The notes: a model not told the origin generated them from the letters alone. A stretch of DNA of 64,000 bases from an uncultured Bacteroidales bacterium (GCA_900316515.1 ONDE01000013.1:62001-126000); one strand, 5' to 3'; shown: positions 26,295-34,125, numbered from the stretch's first letter. Translations and numbers: made by a program.

Positions 26295-27995
26295 TTAACT
26301 TCTCACAAACCCTATTCTTCGGGCCGACTCCTCGAGCTGTTCGTTGCGGCAGAGGTTTCTCAGGGCTTCGAGGTCGGCCGTCTCGCCGGTGAGCACCTCG
26401 TCGATGAAGCGCTTGCGGACGATGTTCTCTATCTGGCCGCCGCTGAAGTCGAACTCCGCCGCCAGTCGCGCGGCCTCGCGCTCCGTGAGGTCGGGCAGCA
26501 TGCTGCGCCAGATGCTGGCCTTCACCTCGGTGGTGGGCTTGTCGAGCTCCAGCTTGTAGAGGAAGCGGCGCTCGAAGGCGGGGTCGAGGTTGCCCTGCAG
26601 GTTGGTGGTGGCTATCAGTATGCCGTCCAAGGTCTCCATTTCCTGTAGGATGATGTTCTGTAGGGCGTTCTCGCCCTTGTCCACCGAGCGTTCGGCATTC
26701 TGCATGCGGCGGTTGAAGATGGCGTCGGCCTCGTTGAAGAACATGATGGGTGCCACCTTCATCGCGCCCACCATCCTGCGGTACTCGTCGAACAGGTTCT
26801 TCACTATCTTCTCGCTCTCGCCGTACCACATGCTGCGCAACTGGCTCACGTCGACCTGATAGATGTCGCGGCCCGACTGTCGGGCCAGCTGCAGCACCGT
26901 CTCGGTCTTGCCCGTTCCGGGACCGCCGTAGAGCAGGCAGGTGAAGCCGCCTCTCATTCCGCGCTCCCTAAGGCGCGCCAGCACGAGGTCCGTCTGCTGG
27001 GGTTGCAGCAGGTGCACCAGGCGGTCGACCTCGCCCACCGCCTCGGGGTTGTAGAACATATCCTTCTCCTTGATCTCCCCGTAGCGTGTGAGTTTCTTCG
27101 TCCATTGCTCTGCGGCATCCCCGGCCGTGCGGTCGGGCGTCAGCTTCTTGCGGAACTCCTCGGTAAGTGCAAACACTCCCTTCGAGCGCATACCGCCGTT
27201 GTCGGCCACCTTGACGAATCCCTGCGTCACCAGCGCCGAGCACCCTCTATGTATCGAGTTCACCAGCAGCGACAGCTTCATCCCTTGTTTGATGACGATG
27301 CTGAAACGGCGTCCTTCGACCTCCTCGTCGTTGTCGCGTATCCACAGCATGCTCATCAGCAGCAGCACACGGAATTCGACTGCGTTGGTCTTCTTCTGCG
27401 CCGCCAGCAGTGTTTTGGCCAGCGACAGGGTGCGGTTGCTCTGCAACGCCTCTTTCACGTTGCGGTCGAAATAGCACGTATTCTTCTCGTTCTCGTTGTC
27501 GTCCAGTATCGACAACTGGCTGTCCAGGTAGTCGAGCAGCTCGTCGTCGTCCTTCAGTTTGGGCACCTTGTGGACGAAGGCCTCGTTGCGGCGGAAGGCG
27601 TCGTACACCTCGTCGGGCACTACGTAGCCCGTATCGAAACGGGCTTTCATCTCTTCGATGAAGCGGCGCTCCATCAAGTCGTTGATTTCCGGGTTGAAGT
27701 CCAGTATCTCGAGGTTCGAGGTGCCGAGGAAGTCGGAAATATTGTCGATGGTGACAAAAATGCGGAAGCCGCGTTCCAAAATGATGGCCATGATTGTTAC
27801 CTGATGGGGGTTGAGCCCCAGTCGCCCGCAGAGATACTCCATAGGCACCTTGACCTCATTGAAATACTTCTCGCTGAGCGCCGAGTTCCTGGCATATTTC
27901 AGCACCGTCTTCATGCCCGCCAGCAGCGTTGCCGGCTCCGTTGTCGTCTGACTGCCGCCCTTCGCGGCAATATTATCTATATTATTGTTTTTCAT
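26295..27995 (-). CDS. AAA+ ATPase, island paralogue 1
   Basis: This 566-residue protein shares the whole C-terminal AAA+ core with its neighbour: Walker A at 357-364 (GGPGTGKT), SMWYGESEKIVKN near 390-400, Walker B IMFFNEADAIF at 417-427 with Asn421-Glu422, and RRFLYKLELD. The N-terminal ~340 residues are weakly similar to the paralogue, with a helix-turn-helix-like segment. The proteins may form a mixed hexamer, since pairs kept side by side often do. It lies 62 bp behind the sigma factor gene and 38 bp before paralogue 2. The Asp to Asn change in Walker B occurs in both, so it is a family trait rather than a defect. Confidence 0.88.
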   Translation of the reverse strand: MKNNNIDNIAAKGGSQTTTEPATLLAGMKTVLKYARNSALSEKYFNEVKVPMEYLCGRLGLNPHQVTIMAIILERGFRIFVTIDNISDFLGTSNLEILDFNPEINDLMERRFIEEMKARFDTGYVVPDEVYDAFRRNEAFVHKVPKLKDDDELLDYLDSQLSILDDNENEKNTCYFDRNVKEALQSNRTLSLAKTLLAAQKKTNAVEFRVLLLMSMLWIRDNDEEVEGRRFSIVIKQGMKLSLLVNSIHRGCSALVTQGFVKVADNGGMRSKGVFALTEEFRKKLTPDRTAGDAAEQWTKKLTRYGEIKEKDMFYNPEAVGEVDRLVHLLQPQQTDLVLARLRERGMRGGFTCLLYGGPGTGKTETVLQLARQSGRDIYQVDVSQLRSMWYGESEKIVKNLFDEYRRMVGAMKVAPIMFFNEADAIFNRRMQNAERSVDKGENALQNIILQEMETLDGILIATTNLQGNLDPAFERRFLYKLELDKPTTEVKASIWRSMLPDLTEREAARLAAEFDFSGGQIENIVRKRFIDEVLTGETADLEALRNLCRNEQLEESARRIGFVRS

Positions 27996-28010
27996 AACAC
28001 TATAAGGATT

Positions 28011-28056
28011 GAGGTTTTACGTTGGACACAATAATTTCAACTTTCAATTTTCAACT
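28011..28056. repeat. ggttttacg / tttcaactt intergenic element, copy 2
   Basis: ggttttacgttggacacaat followed by ttcaactttcaattttcaac; matches 22380-22437. It occupies most of the gap between the sigma factor and AAA+ genes. Confidence 0.5.
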
Positions 28057-28057
28057 T

Positions 28058-28918
28058 TTACAAATACTCCCTTAAGCGTTCCTTATGGGTGCCGCGTTGC
28101 AGGCGCTTGATGCCGTTCCTGTGCAGCTGGCGCACGCGTTCGCGGCTTATATTCAGTCGCATGGCTATCTCGTCCATAGAGTAGGCGTTCGACTGGCCGA
28201 TGCCGTAGTAGAGTTTCAGCACACTGGATTCGTTCTGTGGAATGTTGGAGAGGAGCTGCGCCATATCGGTTTCGAGCGATTCCTGTATCAGGGCGGCGTC
28301 GGTGGCCGGTGCCGAAGTGTCGGTCAGGGTGTCCACCACCGACACCTCCTCGTCAACCAGCGTCGGCGCGTCGAGCGAGACAGGTTTCTGGGCGCTGTGC
28401 AGCAGGTTGTTAACCTTGTCGCATTCCGCGTCGAGGTATTCTGTCAGTTCTTCCGGCGTCGGCGTGCGCCCGATTTCCTGTTCCAGCTTCGAGGTCGCCT
28501 TGCCTATTTTCGACAGCAGGGCCTGCTGGTTGGCGGGCAGCGCCACCATGCGCCCGTCCTTGCCGAGGCTTTGCAGTATCGACTGGCTTATCCACCACAC
28601 GGCGTAGCTGCAGAAACGGTTGCCGCGGGTTTCGTCGAAGCGCCTGGCGGCTTCGATAAGCCCTATGTTGCCGGCGCTGATAAGGTCGACCAGTTCGAGC
28701 CCCTGGTTCTGGTAGGTCTTGGCGACGCTGATCACAAAACGCACGTTGCCAAGCACCAGGCGGTCGAGGGCCTGTGCGTCGCCGGCATGGATCTTGCGGG
28801 CGAGGCTCACCTCGTCGTCGACGGTGAGAAGCGGGTACTGTGAGATGTCGTGCATATAGTCCTCGAGGGCGCGACTGTCGCGCGGGGTGATGCTGGGGGT
28901 GATTCTGATGTTCTTCAT
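28058..28918 (-). CDS. Second RpoD-type sigma-70 factor
   Basis: This 286-residue sigma factor has the compact layout of the Bacteroidetes primary sigma: region 2 (NVRFVISVAKTYQNQGLEL, SAGNIGLIEAARRFDETRG, FCSYAVWWISQSILQSLG), region 3 and region 4 (YSMDEIAMRLNISRERVRQL, HRNGIKRLQRG). From memory of the phylum consensus, several normally invariant positions differ: FISYAVWWIRQSI is here FCSYAVWWISQSI, the core DLINEGNLGL is DLISAGNIGL, and the RQIKEKAIRRL helix is RQLHRNGIKRL. It is therefore best read as a divergent paralogue serving this island, not the housekeeping factor. A palindrome upstream (28983-29000) is also found before the HAD gene. Confidence 0.85.
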   Translation of the reverse strand: MKNIRITPSITPRDSRALEDYMHDISQYPLLTVDDEVSLARKIHAGDAQALDRLVLGNVRFVISVAKTYQNQGLELVDLISAGNIGLIEAARRFDETRGNRFCSYAVWWISQSILQSLGKDGRMVALPANQQALLSKIGKATSKLEQEIGRTPTPEELTEYLDAECDKVNNLLHSAQKPVSLDAPTLVDEEVSVVDTLTDTSAPATDAALIQESLETDMAQLLSNIPQNESSVLKLYYGIGQSNAYSMDEIAMRLNISRERVRQLHRNGIKRLQRGTHKERLREYL

Positions 28919-28970
28919 ATTTATATCTATAGTACTAATTTAATCAACATACATATTTGACAATCAAATC

Positions 28971-29011
28971 GTTATAACCAAAAAACACATGTTTTTTCCA
29001 AAAAATCCTGA
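28971..29011. promoter_or_regulatory. Palindromic operator-like element before the sigma factor
   Basis: ttataaccaaaaaacacatg then ttttttcca, with a central ACATGT palindrome flanked by A and T runs. A near copy with ACCATGGT is at 31598-31630, before the HAD gene. Both are 45-80 bp before minus-strand starts. Confidence 0.55.
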
Positions 29012-29027
29012 TTTTTCTTGAAAAAAA

Positions 29028-29603
29028 TCATTTCTGTTTCGCATTATATTGGTTATGAGTTTGTTGGCGGTGGTAGCGTCGGGCATCCGCGCTGTCCTGC
29101 AGCATGAAGAGCAGCAGGCGGTGTTTCGAATCGGGCGCCGCATAGGGACCCAGGCCGAAAGCCTTGCGCCACTGGCTTTCATGGTGGCGGTACATGTGGT
29201 GGAGTATGGCGTAGCGTTCGCCGGCCGTCAGTTCCACCCCGAGGCTGTCGAGCAGCGCCACCGACGCGCGCCCGTGCCCGTGGAAATGGCATCCGTAGCT
29301 GTCGCAGATGTCGTGCGCGAAGGCTATGAGCGCCAGGCTGTCATCGTCGGTTTTGGCCCAATAGCGGCGGTTCATGTGTCGCATGCCCAGGTACACGCCC
29401 AGCGCGTGGCAGGCCATACCCCCGCGGAAGCGGTGGTGACGGCAACAGCTGACGGCGAAATAGCCGTTGCGGTCGTCGTTGATGTACGCCAGCAGGTTGC
29501 CGATACCCTTGCGGTTGATCTTGGCGAGGCGGCCGGTGATGGCCTCGCGCACTTCGGCGGCACTAAGGCCGTAAGTTCCAGTAAGTTTGGTTGTGTCTAT
29601 CAT
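29028..29603 (-). CDS. HD-domain hydrolase-like protein
   Basis: This 191-residue protein has the spaced His/Asp pattern of HD phosphohydrolases: His in CHALGVYLGMRHM, the HD pair in LIAFAHDICDSYG, then HGHGRASVALLDSLGV and a later His pair (YAILHHMYRHHESQW). Such proteins usually hydrolyse nucleotides or cyclic nucleotides with two metal ions. The gene has its own -7 box (29634-29642), 31 bp before the ATG. It lies between the ClpX paralogue and the sigma factor gene. No signal peptide. The substrate is unknown and a purely binding role cannot be excluded. Confidence 0.7.
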   Translation of the reverse strand: MIDTTKLTGTYGLSAAEVREAITGRLAKINRKGIGNLLAYINDDRNGYFAVSCCRHHRFRGGMACHALGVYLGMRHMNRRYWAKTDDDSLALIAFAHDICDSYGCHFHGHGRASVALLDSLGVELTAGERYAILHHMYRHHESQWRKAFGLGPYAAPDSKHRLLLFMLQDSADARRYHRQQTHNQYNAKQK

Positions 29604-29633
29604 GTCGTTTTCCTGTTTTATTTCGTTACAATT

Positions 29634-29642
29634 GCAAATATA
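29634..29642 (-). promoter_or_regulatory. -7 box of the HD-domain gene
   Basis: TATATTTGC on the minus strand, 31 bp before ATG 29603. Confidence 0.65.
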
Positions 29643-29693
29643 GGTCAGTTTTGCGACCCCACAAAATATTTAACATTTCGCCCCCCACCCTTG

Positions 29694-30872
29694 TCAGCTG
29701 GCCTTCTTCTTGGCGTCGCCCGTGTCCGCCAGCAGGCGGTCGAGGCTGTGTTCGACATAGCGCTTGTCGACCACAAAGCGCGTGCCCTTGATGTCGGCGG
29801 CGTCGAACATGATGTCGTTGAGCACCGTTTCCAGTATGCCGCGCAACCCGCGTGCGCCGGTGCCCGATTGCCAGGCGGCGTCGGCAATGATGGCAATGGC
29901 GTCGGTCTTGAATTCCAGCGTCTTGCCGTCGATATGGAGCAGTTTCTGATACTGTTTCATGATGGCGTTGCGCGGTTCGCTGATGATGCGCACAAGGTCG
30001 TCAGTGTCGAGAGGCTTGGTGTAGGTCACCACGGGGAAGCGTCCTATGAATTCGGGGATGAGCCCGAAGGACTTGAGGTCGTCGGGGGTCACGCGGTCGA
30101 GCAGGCATTCGCTGTCGGCCGGGGCGGCATCGCCGGCGGCGCGTCCGAAACCTATGGTGCGGGTTGTGGGCTTTGCCAGGCGGCGTTCCACGATCTGTTC
30201 CAGCCCGCAGAAGGCACCCATGCCTATGAAAAGGATGTTGGTGGTGTCGACCTTGATAAGGGGCTGTTCGGGGTGCTTGCGGCCGCCTTGGGGCATCACG
30301 CCTACCAAGCTGCCTTCCACTATCTTAAGCAAGCCCTGTTGCACACCTTCGCCCGACACATCGCGCGTAATCGACATGTTTTCACCCTTCTTGGCCAGCT
30401 TGTCGACTTCGTCCAGGCAGACGATGCCCACCTGTGCGCGCTGAACGTCGTAGTCGCAAGCCTGAAGCAACCCTGTAAGCACGTTTTCAACGTCTTCGCC
30501 CACATAGCCCGATTCCGTCAGCTTGGTGCAGTCCTGTATGAAGCACGGGACGCCGAGCATTTTGGCTATGTTCTGTATCAGGAACGTCTTGCCGGTGCCG
30601 GTGTTGCCGAGCAGGATGATGTTCGACTTGTCGATTTCGACGTCGGCAAAGGGGCCGTCGTTCCCGAGGCCGCAGAGGTTCGAAGCCACGCGCTTGTAGT
30701 GGTTGCAGACGGCTACGGCCAGACGGCGCTTGGCGTCGCGCTGCCCTATAACGCGATCGTCGAGATAGGCCACGATTTCACGCGGTGTGGGAATCCTGCC
30801 GCCGTTGATGAGTGCCGAGAGGCCGAATCCGTTCTGTTGCTGTTGCTGCTGAGGAATGTTGTTTCTTCTCAT
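29694..30872 (-). CDS. ClpX-like AAA+ unfoldase lacking the zinc-binding domain
   Basis: This 392-residue protein aligns with ClpX from its AAA+ start: PREIVAYLDDRVIGQRDAKR, Walker A GNTGTGKT (90-97), pore loop SGYVGEDVE (121-129), Walker B CLDEVDK (152-158), the RKH loop GGRKHPEQ (196-203) and an IGFG motif near 240, which in ClpX docks ClpP. The N-terminal C4 zinc domain is absent and replaced by ~25 residues with a Gln run (MRRNNIPQQQQQQNG). It is thus a paralogue, probably with its own substrates, and ClpP partnership is plausible because IGF remains. Its 5' region carries gttaaacttgttaac words shared with other island genes. Confidence 0.88.
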   Translation of the reverse strand: MRRNNIPQQQQQQNGFGLSALINGGRIPTPREIVAYLDDRVIGQRDAKRRLAVAVCNHYKRVASNLCGLGNDGPFADVEIDKSNIILLGNTGTGKTFLIQNIAKMLGVPCFIQDCTKLTESGYVGEDVENVLTGLLQACDYDVQRAQVGIVCLDEVDKLAKKGENMSITRDVSGEGVQQGLLKIVEGSLVGVMPQGGRKHPEQPLIKVDTTNILFIGMGAFCGLEQIVERRLAKPTTRTIGFGRAAGDAAPADSECLLDRVTPDDLKSFGLIPEFIGRFPVVTYTKPLDTDDLVRIISEPRNAIMKQYQKLLHIDGKTLEFKTDAIAIIADAAWQSGTGARGLRGILETVLNDIMFDAADIKGTRFVVDKRYVEHSLDRLLADTGDAKKKAS

Positions 30873-30952
30873 ATGTGAATATTGTTTTTGATTGCCTATT
30901 TTTTCAAAGCCCCCTATATAATTGGGTCGATTTTGCGGTTTTATTACAAAAA

Positions 30953-31000
30953 TGGCTGATTTTTAACAGTTTTTATTAACAACGTTAACAAGTTTAACTC
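30953..31000 (-). promoter_or_regulatory. gttaaac/gttaa direct-repeat region before the ClpX paralogue
   Basis: Minus-strand GTTAAACTTGTTAACGTTGT followed by further TTAA words, 80-130 bp upstream of ATG 30872. The first half equals the distal part of the bipartite element found before other island genes. Confidence 0.4.
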
Positions 31001-31023
31001 ATTTCCGCGACCTTCCGGCACCC

Positions 31024-31563
31024 CTAGCCCGCCAGCTCCAGGAGGTCCCAGGGGGTGTAGAGGCGGAAGGTGGGGGTCGAGGCGTCGAGAAGGTCGCGCT
31101 CCTCGGTGCCCCAATAGCAGGCTCCAGAGAGAAGACCCGCCTCGTTGGCGTGCTCGACGTCGCTCGCCTCGTCGCCAAGGTAGAGTATCTCGCTGGGTTC
31201 CAGGCCGTAGAAGCCGTCGTGCTGTAGGGCCTGTTCGAAGAGGGTCACCTTGGGCAACGCCCGGCGGAAGCGCTTGCACCCCTCGCCGTAGCGCCCTATC
31301 ACGGGGTCGAAGTCCTTGAGTTTGTTGTACTTGAGCACATGGTCGATAAACTGTTTGGTGTTGTGCGACACTATACCGAAAGGCTTTCTGTGTAGGGCGG
31401 CCAGGACGTAGCGCCACCCGTCGTAGAGGGGGCACTCGGGGATCCTGGCGTAGGCGGCCTCCCAGTCGGGTTTGCCGGCTTTCCAAAAGGGTTTGGCGAC
31501 ACGGGTGTCGAACAACGTCTGGTCGAAGTCGCAAAGGACAGCTTTAATCTGTGTGGTAGTCAT
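31024..31563 (-). CDS. HAD-superfamily hydrolase
   Basis: This 179-residue enzyme has the HAD motifs in order: I, AVLCDFDQTLFDT (nucleophile and acid Asp); II, FGIVSHNTKQF (Ser); III, a Lys in the GEGCKRFRRAL region; IV, ILYLGDEASDVEHANEAG. The short cap between I and II puts it with phosphoglycolate-phosphatase-like members. The substrate is unknown. It is preceded by a palindrome (31598-31630) that matches the one before the sigma factor gene, so both may answer to one regulator. The start ATG 31563 is the first in frame. Confidence 0.85.
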   Translation of the reverse strand: MTTTQIKAVLCDFDQTLFDTRVAKPFWKAGKPDWEAAYARIPECPLYDGWRYVLAALHRKPFGIVSHNTKQFIDHVLKYNKLKDFDPVIGRYGEGCKRFRRALPKVTLFEQALQHDGFYGLEPSEILYLGDEASDVEHANEAGLLSGACYWGTEERDLLDASTPTFRLYTPWDLLELAG

Positions 31564-31597
31564 AATAATATAATTATAAATGATTAATATCTAGACA

Positions 31598-31630
31598 TAT
31601 AACCAAAAATACCATGGTTTTTCCATAAAT
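31598..31630. promoter_or_regulatory. Palindromic operator-like element before the HAD gene
   Basis: tataaccaaaaataccatgg then tttttccataaa, with a central ACCATGGT palindrome; a near match to 28971-29011. Confidence 0.55.
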
Positions 31631-31670
31631 TCCATCGTTTTAACAAAGTCCCATCCATATCTATCTGACT

Positions 31671-31715
31671 AACGTACATTTAGCGAAAATCTCCCCTCCG
31701 TTAACACAGTTTAAC
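31671..31715 (-). promoter_or_regulatory. Bipartite upstream element, copy 1
   Basis: Minus strand: GGTTAAACTGTGTTAA, then GGGGAGATTTTCGCTAAATG and TACGTT. Related copies at 32467-32510, 33774-33830 and 36777-36805 precede other minus-strand island genes. Here the next gene is the HAD hydrolase. Confidence 0.5.
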
Positions 31716-31720
31716 CATCC

Positions 31721-31738
31721 GCCCCCGTTACGGAGGGC
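31721..31738 (-). terminator. Hairpin after unknown-family gene 1
   Basis: A GC-rich stem (gcccccg with cggaggg, one bulge) directly follows the stop codon of the gene at 31742. An equivalent hairpin lies after the second copy at 32894-32914. Confidence 0.45.
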
Positions 31739-31741
31739 CGC

Positions 31742-32380
31742 TCACAGTCGCGGCACCACCCCGCAGTACCAGCCGTTGCGCTTGATATTGTGCTTGACGA
31801 CAATCTGTTCCGAGTCGGCCTTGGCTTCGTCGAGGGTGACCAGGTAGGGGTGGGAAACCATCAGGCAGTCGCAGTCGGTGTCGGAGTAGTAGTTGTCGGC
31901 CCCGAGCATGACGACGTCGTACAGTTCGCGGTCGTGATGCCTGAGCAGGTTCATGGTGAGGTGTTCGTCGTAGAGGTGCCAGGCGATCAGCCGGGCATAC
32001 TGGTCGTCGCTGAGGGTCACCTTCGTTCTGGTCGAGAACACGGCGCCGTCCGGGTGCAGTTCGTGCAGCACAATACCGTAGCGGTGGTAAACCGTGTCGA
32101 GGTCGATGTCGAGGATATCCCCGCCGCCGGTGAAGTCGTGGATGGTGTCGGGGTCGTCGAACACTTCGCTGAGGTGGCCGAAGAAGGCCCTGCCGTACTT
32201 GTCCTTAAGCTCGCGGAGCCGTGCCACATTGCAGTCCGACAACACGTTGAGACATCCGTACTCGGTGTCGTAGTTGTCGTCCTTGGCGGTGAACAGGTAA
32301 TAGTTCTTGCGCTCCTTCTCGGTCAGGAACTCGGCTGCCAGCTTCAGGCAGTTCTCAAAAGTTTGATCTTGTTTTTTCAT
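31742..32380 (-). CDS. Unknown-family protein, island paralogue 1
   Basis: I do not recognise this 212-residue cytoplasmic protein. It is a clear tandem paralogue of the gene at 32968 (shared ERKNYYLFTA, LSDxxVARLR, VYHRYxxVLHELH and TKVTLSDDQYARLIAWHLYD) and a distant relative of the gene at 36991. It is rich in Asp and His/Tyr, has no membrane segment, and ends NIKRNGWYCGVVPRL. The frame opens at 32416, but ATG 32380 matches the paralogue's start. A copy of the bipartite upstream element lies 87 bp before it. Confidence 0.75.
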   Translation of the reverse strand: MKKQDQTFENCLKLAAEFLTEKERKNYYLFTAKDDNYDTEYGCLNVLSDCNVARLRELKDKYGRAFFGHLSEVFDDPDTIHDFTGGGDILDIDLDTVYHRYGIVLHELHPDGAVFSTRTKVTLSDDQYARLIAWHLYDEHLTMNLLRHHDRELYDVVMLGADNYYSDTDCDCLMVSHPYLVTLDEAKADSEQIVVKHNIKRNGWYCGVVPRL

Positions 32381-32466
32381 ATTACTGATTTTTAAATTGT
32401 TATATTCATTCATCATTCCTCACTCATCATTGGCCGTCGTGATAAAATAAGAGTCATACTCTCAAG

Positions 32467-32510
32467 ACGTACATTTAGTCAAAATCTCACCACCATTAAC
32501 AAAGTTTAAT
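32467..32510 (-). promoter_or_regulatory. Bipartite upstream element, copy 2
   Basis: Minus strand: TTAAACTTTGTTAA, about 9 bp, then GAGATTTTGACTAAATGTAC GT; 87 bp before the unknown-family gene 1. Confidence 0.55.
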
Positions 32511-32740
32511 TGTCTTTTCCTTTAATCATTCTGCCTGGTCCTGCAGGAGACACGGCCTACGCGCTTGATGAGCAAACCTTTAATCATTCTGCCTGATTGC
32601 AGGCCTGCGTGGTATGCCTGCGAACACCTTTGAATTTAGTTTAATGCAGTGAGTCACCCCCGCGCATCCGGCGGTCGTGATGGTCGGTTCTTGGTGGGGT
32701 GTTTGTCGCAGGGGTGCCGGGCGATCATCCGGGCGTACTG

Positions 32741-32820
32741 CCCCCCCCCTAATATACACTATGTATATATATAAGACTTATACTCAATAAACTGGCACTA
32801 TTCCGGCGTAATGTTTCAGG
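32741..32820. repeat. C-tract/tatata element, copy 1
   Basis: ccccccccctaatatacact then atgtatatatataa. It is the most degenerate of three copies (others 33676-33735 and 33862-33920). Confidence 0.5.
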
Positions 32821-32967
32821 TGTCTTGATTTCATAACCACAATTTTGTCAAAATAAACGATCACGGCCCGAAATTTAATAAAAATTAACCGTCCGCCCCC
32901 GTTAAAGTGGGGCGCCTACAATCGCGGCGCCAAGCCGCAGCAGTCATCAAGGCAACTTGATATTGTT

Positions 32968-33552
32968 CTATCCCAGAATCAATTCCGAATCGGCTTTTGC
33001 TTCGTCGAAGGTGACCAGGTAGGGGTCTGTAGCCATACCGCCGAAGTGGTTGCGGTAGTACCTGTCGGTTTCGCATATGACGGCGTCGTACAACCGGCGG
33101 TCAAGATGCCTTAGCCGGTTCATGGTGAAATGTTCGTCGTAAAGGTGCCAGGCGATCAGACGGGCGTACTGGTCGTCGCTAAGGGTCACTTTCGTTTTGG
33201 TCGAATAGGTGTGGAAGTCGCTGTGCAATTCGTGCAGCACGACATCGTAGCGATGATAGACCTTGTCGATGTCGATGAAGATGGTTTCCCAGCCGTCGCC
33301 GTAGTTGGGGATGGCGAAAGGCGGGTCGGGCAATTCACCAAGTTGGCTGATGCAGGCATTGCCGTACCTGTCCTTATACGGGCGAAGGCGTGCCACATCG
33401 CTGTCCGACAGCACGTCAAGGTAGCTGTACCCCGTGTCGCGTTTGTCGCGTCGGGCGGTGAACAGGTAATAGTTCTTGCGTTCCTTTGTGGCCAGGAACC
33501 CGGTTGCAATTTTCATGCATTCGCCGAACGATGGTCTTGGTGTCATTATCAT
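32968..33552 (-). CDS. Unknown-family protein, island paralogue 2 (shortened)
   Basis: This 194-residue protein is a tandem paralogue of the gene at 31742, about half identical over its length, with the same conserved blocks (ERKNYYLFTA, VYHRYDVVLHELHSD, VTLSDDQYARLIAWHLYDEH). Its frame stops after SELILG, yet beyond the stop the DNA still encodes NNIKLP and, after two more stops, LLRLGAAIV, matching NIKRNGWYCGVVPRL of paralogue 1. So it has lost about 20 C-terminal residues by point changes. No function can be assigned. M3 (33546) is an alternative start. Confidence 0.7.
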   Translation of the reverse strand: MIMTPRPSFGECMKIATGFLATKERKNYYLFTARRDKRDTGYSYLDVLSDSDVARLRPYKDRYGNACISQLGELPDPPFAIPNYGDGWETIFIDIDKVYHRYDVVLHELHSDFHTYSTKTKVTLSDDQYARLIAWHLYDEHFTMNRLRHLDRRLYDAVICETDRYYRNHFGGMATDPYLVTFDEAKADSELILG

Positions 33553-33675
33553 ATTGCTTAATTTTTATTGTTATATCCATTAAACATTGGTTCATCATTC
33601 CACATTCATCATTAATAATTCCCGTTCATCCGCACATCCGTTCATCATTCAACATTCCACATTCATCATTCATCA

Positions 33676-33920
33676 CCCCCCCCTGATATATATATACTAC
33701 GTATATATATAGAAACCTTGTTATCAGCAAATTGAGTTTTTCTCACGGGGTGTTTAAAGTGTCTCACTATCAAAACGTACATTTAGTCAAATTCTCCCAT
33801 ACCGACCCTGCATTTAACAAAATTTAACCATCTACTTCACCTTTCACCTCTCACCTTCTTGCCCCCCTAATATATATACTACGTATATATATAGAAACCT
33901 TGTTATCAGCAAATTGAGTC
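33676..33920. repeat. C-tract/tatata elements, copies 2 and 3
   Basis: Two copies (33676-33735 and 33862-33920) agree over nearly 60 bases: a C run, tatatatactacgtatatat (a 9-bp inverted repeat about TAC) and gaaaccttgttatcagcaaa then ttgagt. They probably arose with duplication of the unknown-family genes. Confidence 0.7.
33774..33830 (-). promoter_or_regulatory. Bipartite upstream element, copy 3
   Basis: Minus strand: GGTTAAATTTTGTTAAATG, a longer gap, then GAGAATTTGACTAAATGTAC G; 220 bp before unknown-family gene 2. Confidence 0.5.
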
Positions 33921-34125
33921 TTTCCCGGAATGACGTTTTAACCCTTCACTTTTATAAACGGCACTTTTGCGAAAAACTTCCAAAAATTTTTTGATTTTAA
34001 CAATGTTTAACCACCCGTCTCACTTCCCACATGGCGGTCGTGGATGTGCTATCACATGATTTACCGCGAGTTAACCATTAATTACATGGAAAATTCGTGG
34101 TAATTCGTGTCAAACAGGCGTGCGC

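Larger units (their letters stand above)
32381..32967. other. 587-bp spacer with upstream element, duplicated fragments and C-tract
   Basis: It contains a bipartite element (32467-32510), a short duplication (tttaatcattctgcctg twice, 32521-32600), scraps resembling the paralogue genes (gggcgatcatccgggcgtactg near 32718), a nine-C tract with tatata palindrome (32741-32780) and a hairpin at 32894-32914. It looks like decayed duplication debris. Confidence 0.55.
33553..34125. other. 573-bp spacer of nested repeats
   Basis: It contains catcattcatcattc words (33590-33676), two nearly identical C-tract/tatata elements (33676-33735, 33862-33920), a bipartite element (33774-33830) and a gattttaacaatgtttaacc segment (33990-34012) related to its distal half. 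No reading frame. Confidence 0.6.

Noticed and set aside
26257..26829. N-terminal extension of AAA+ paralogue 2 to 798 residues
   Set aside because: The extension overlaps the certain neighbour in another frame and is Arg/Gly/Pro-rich shadow sequence.
29049..30878. 609-residue plus-strand frame over the HD and ClpX-like genes
   Set aside because: Antisense to two genes with clear motifs; crosses their intergenic promoter region.
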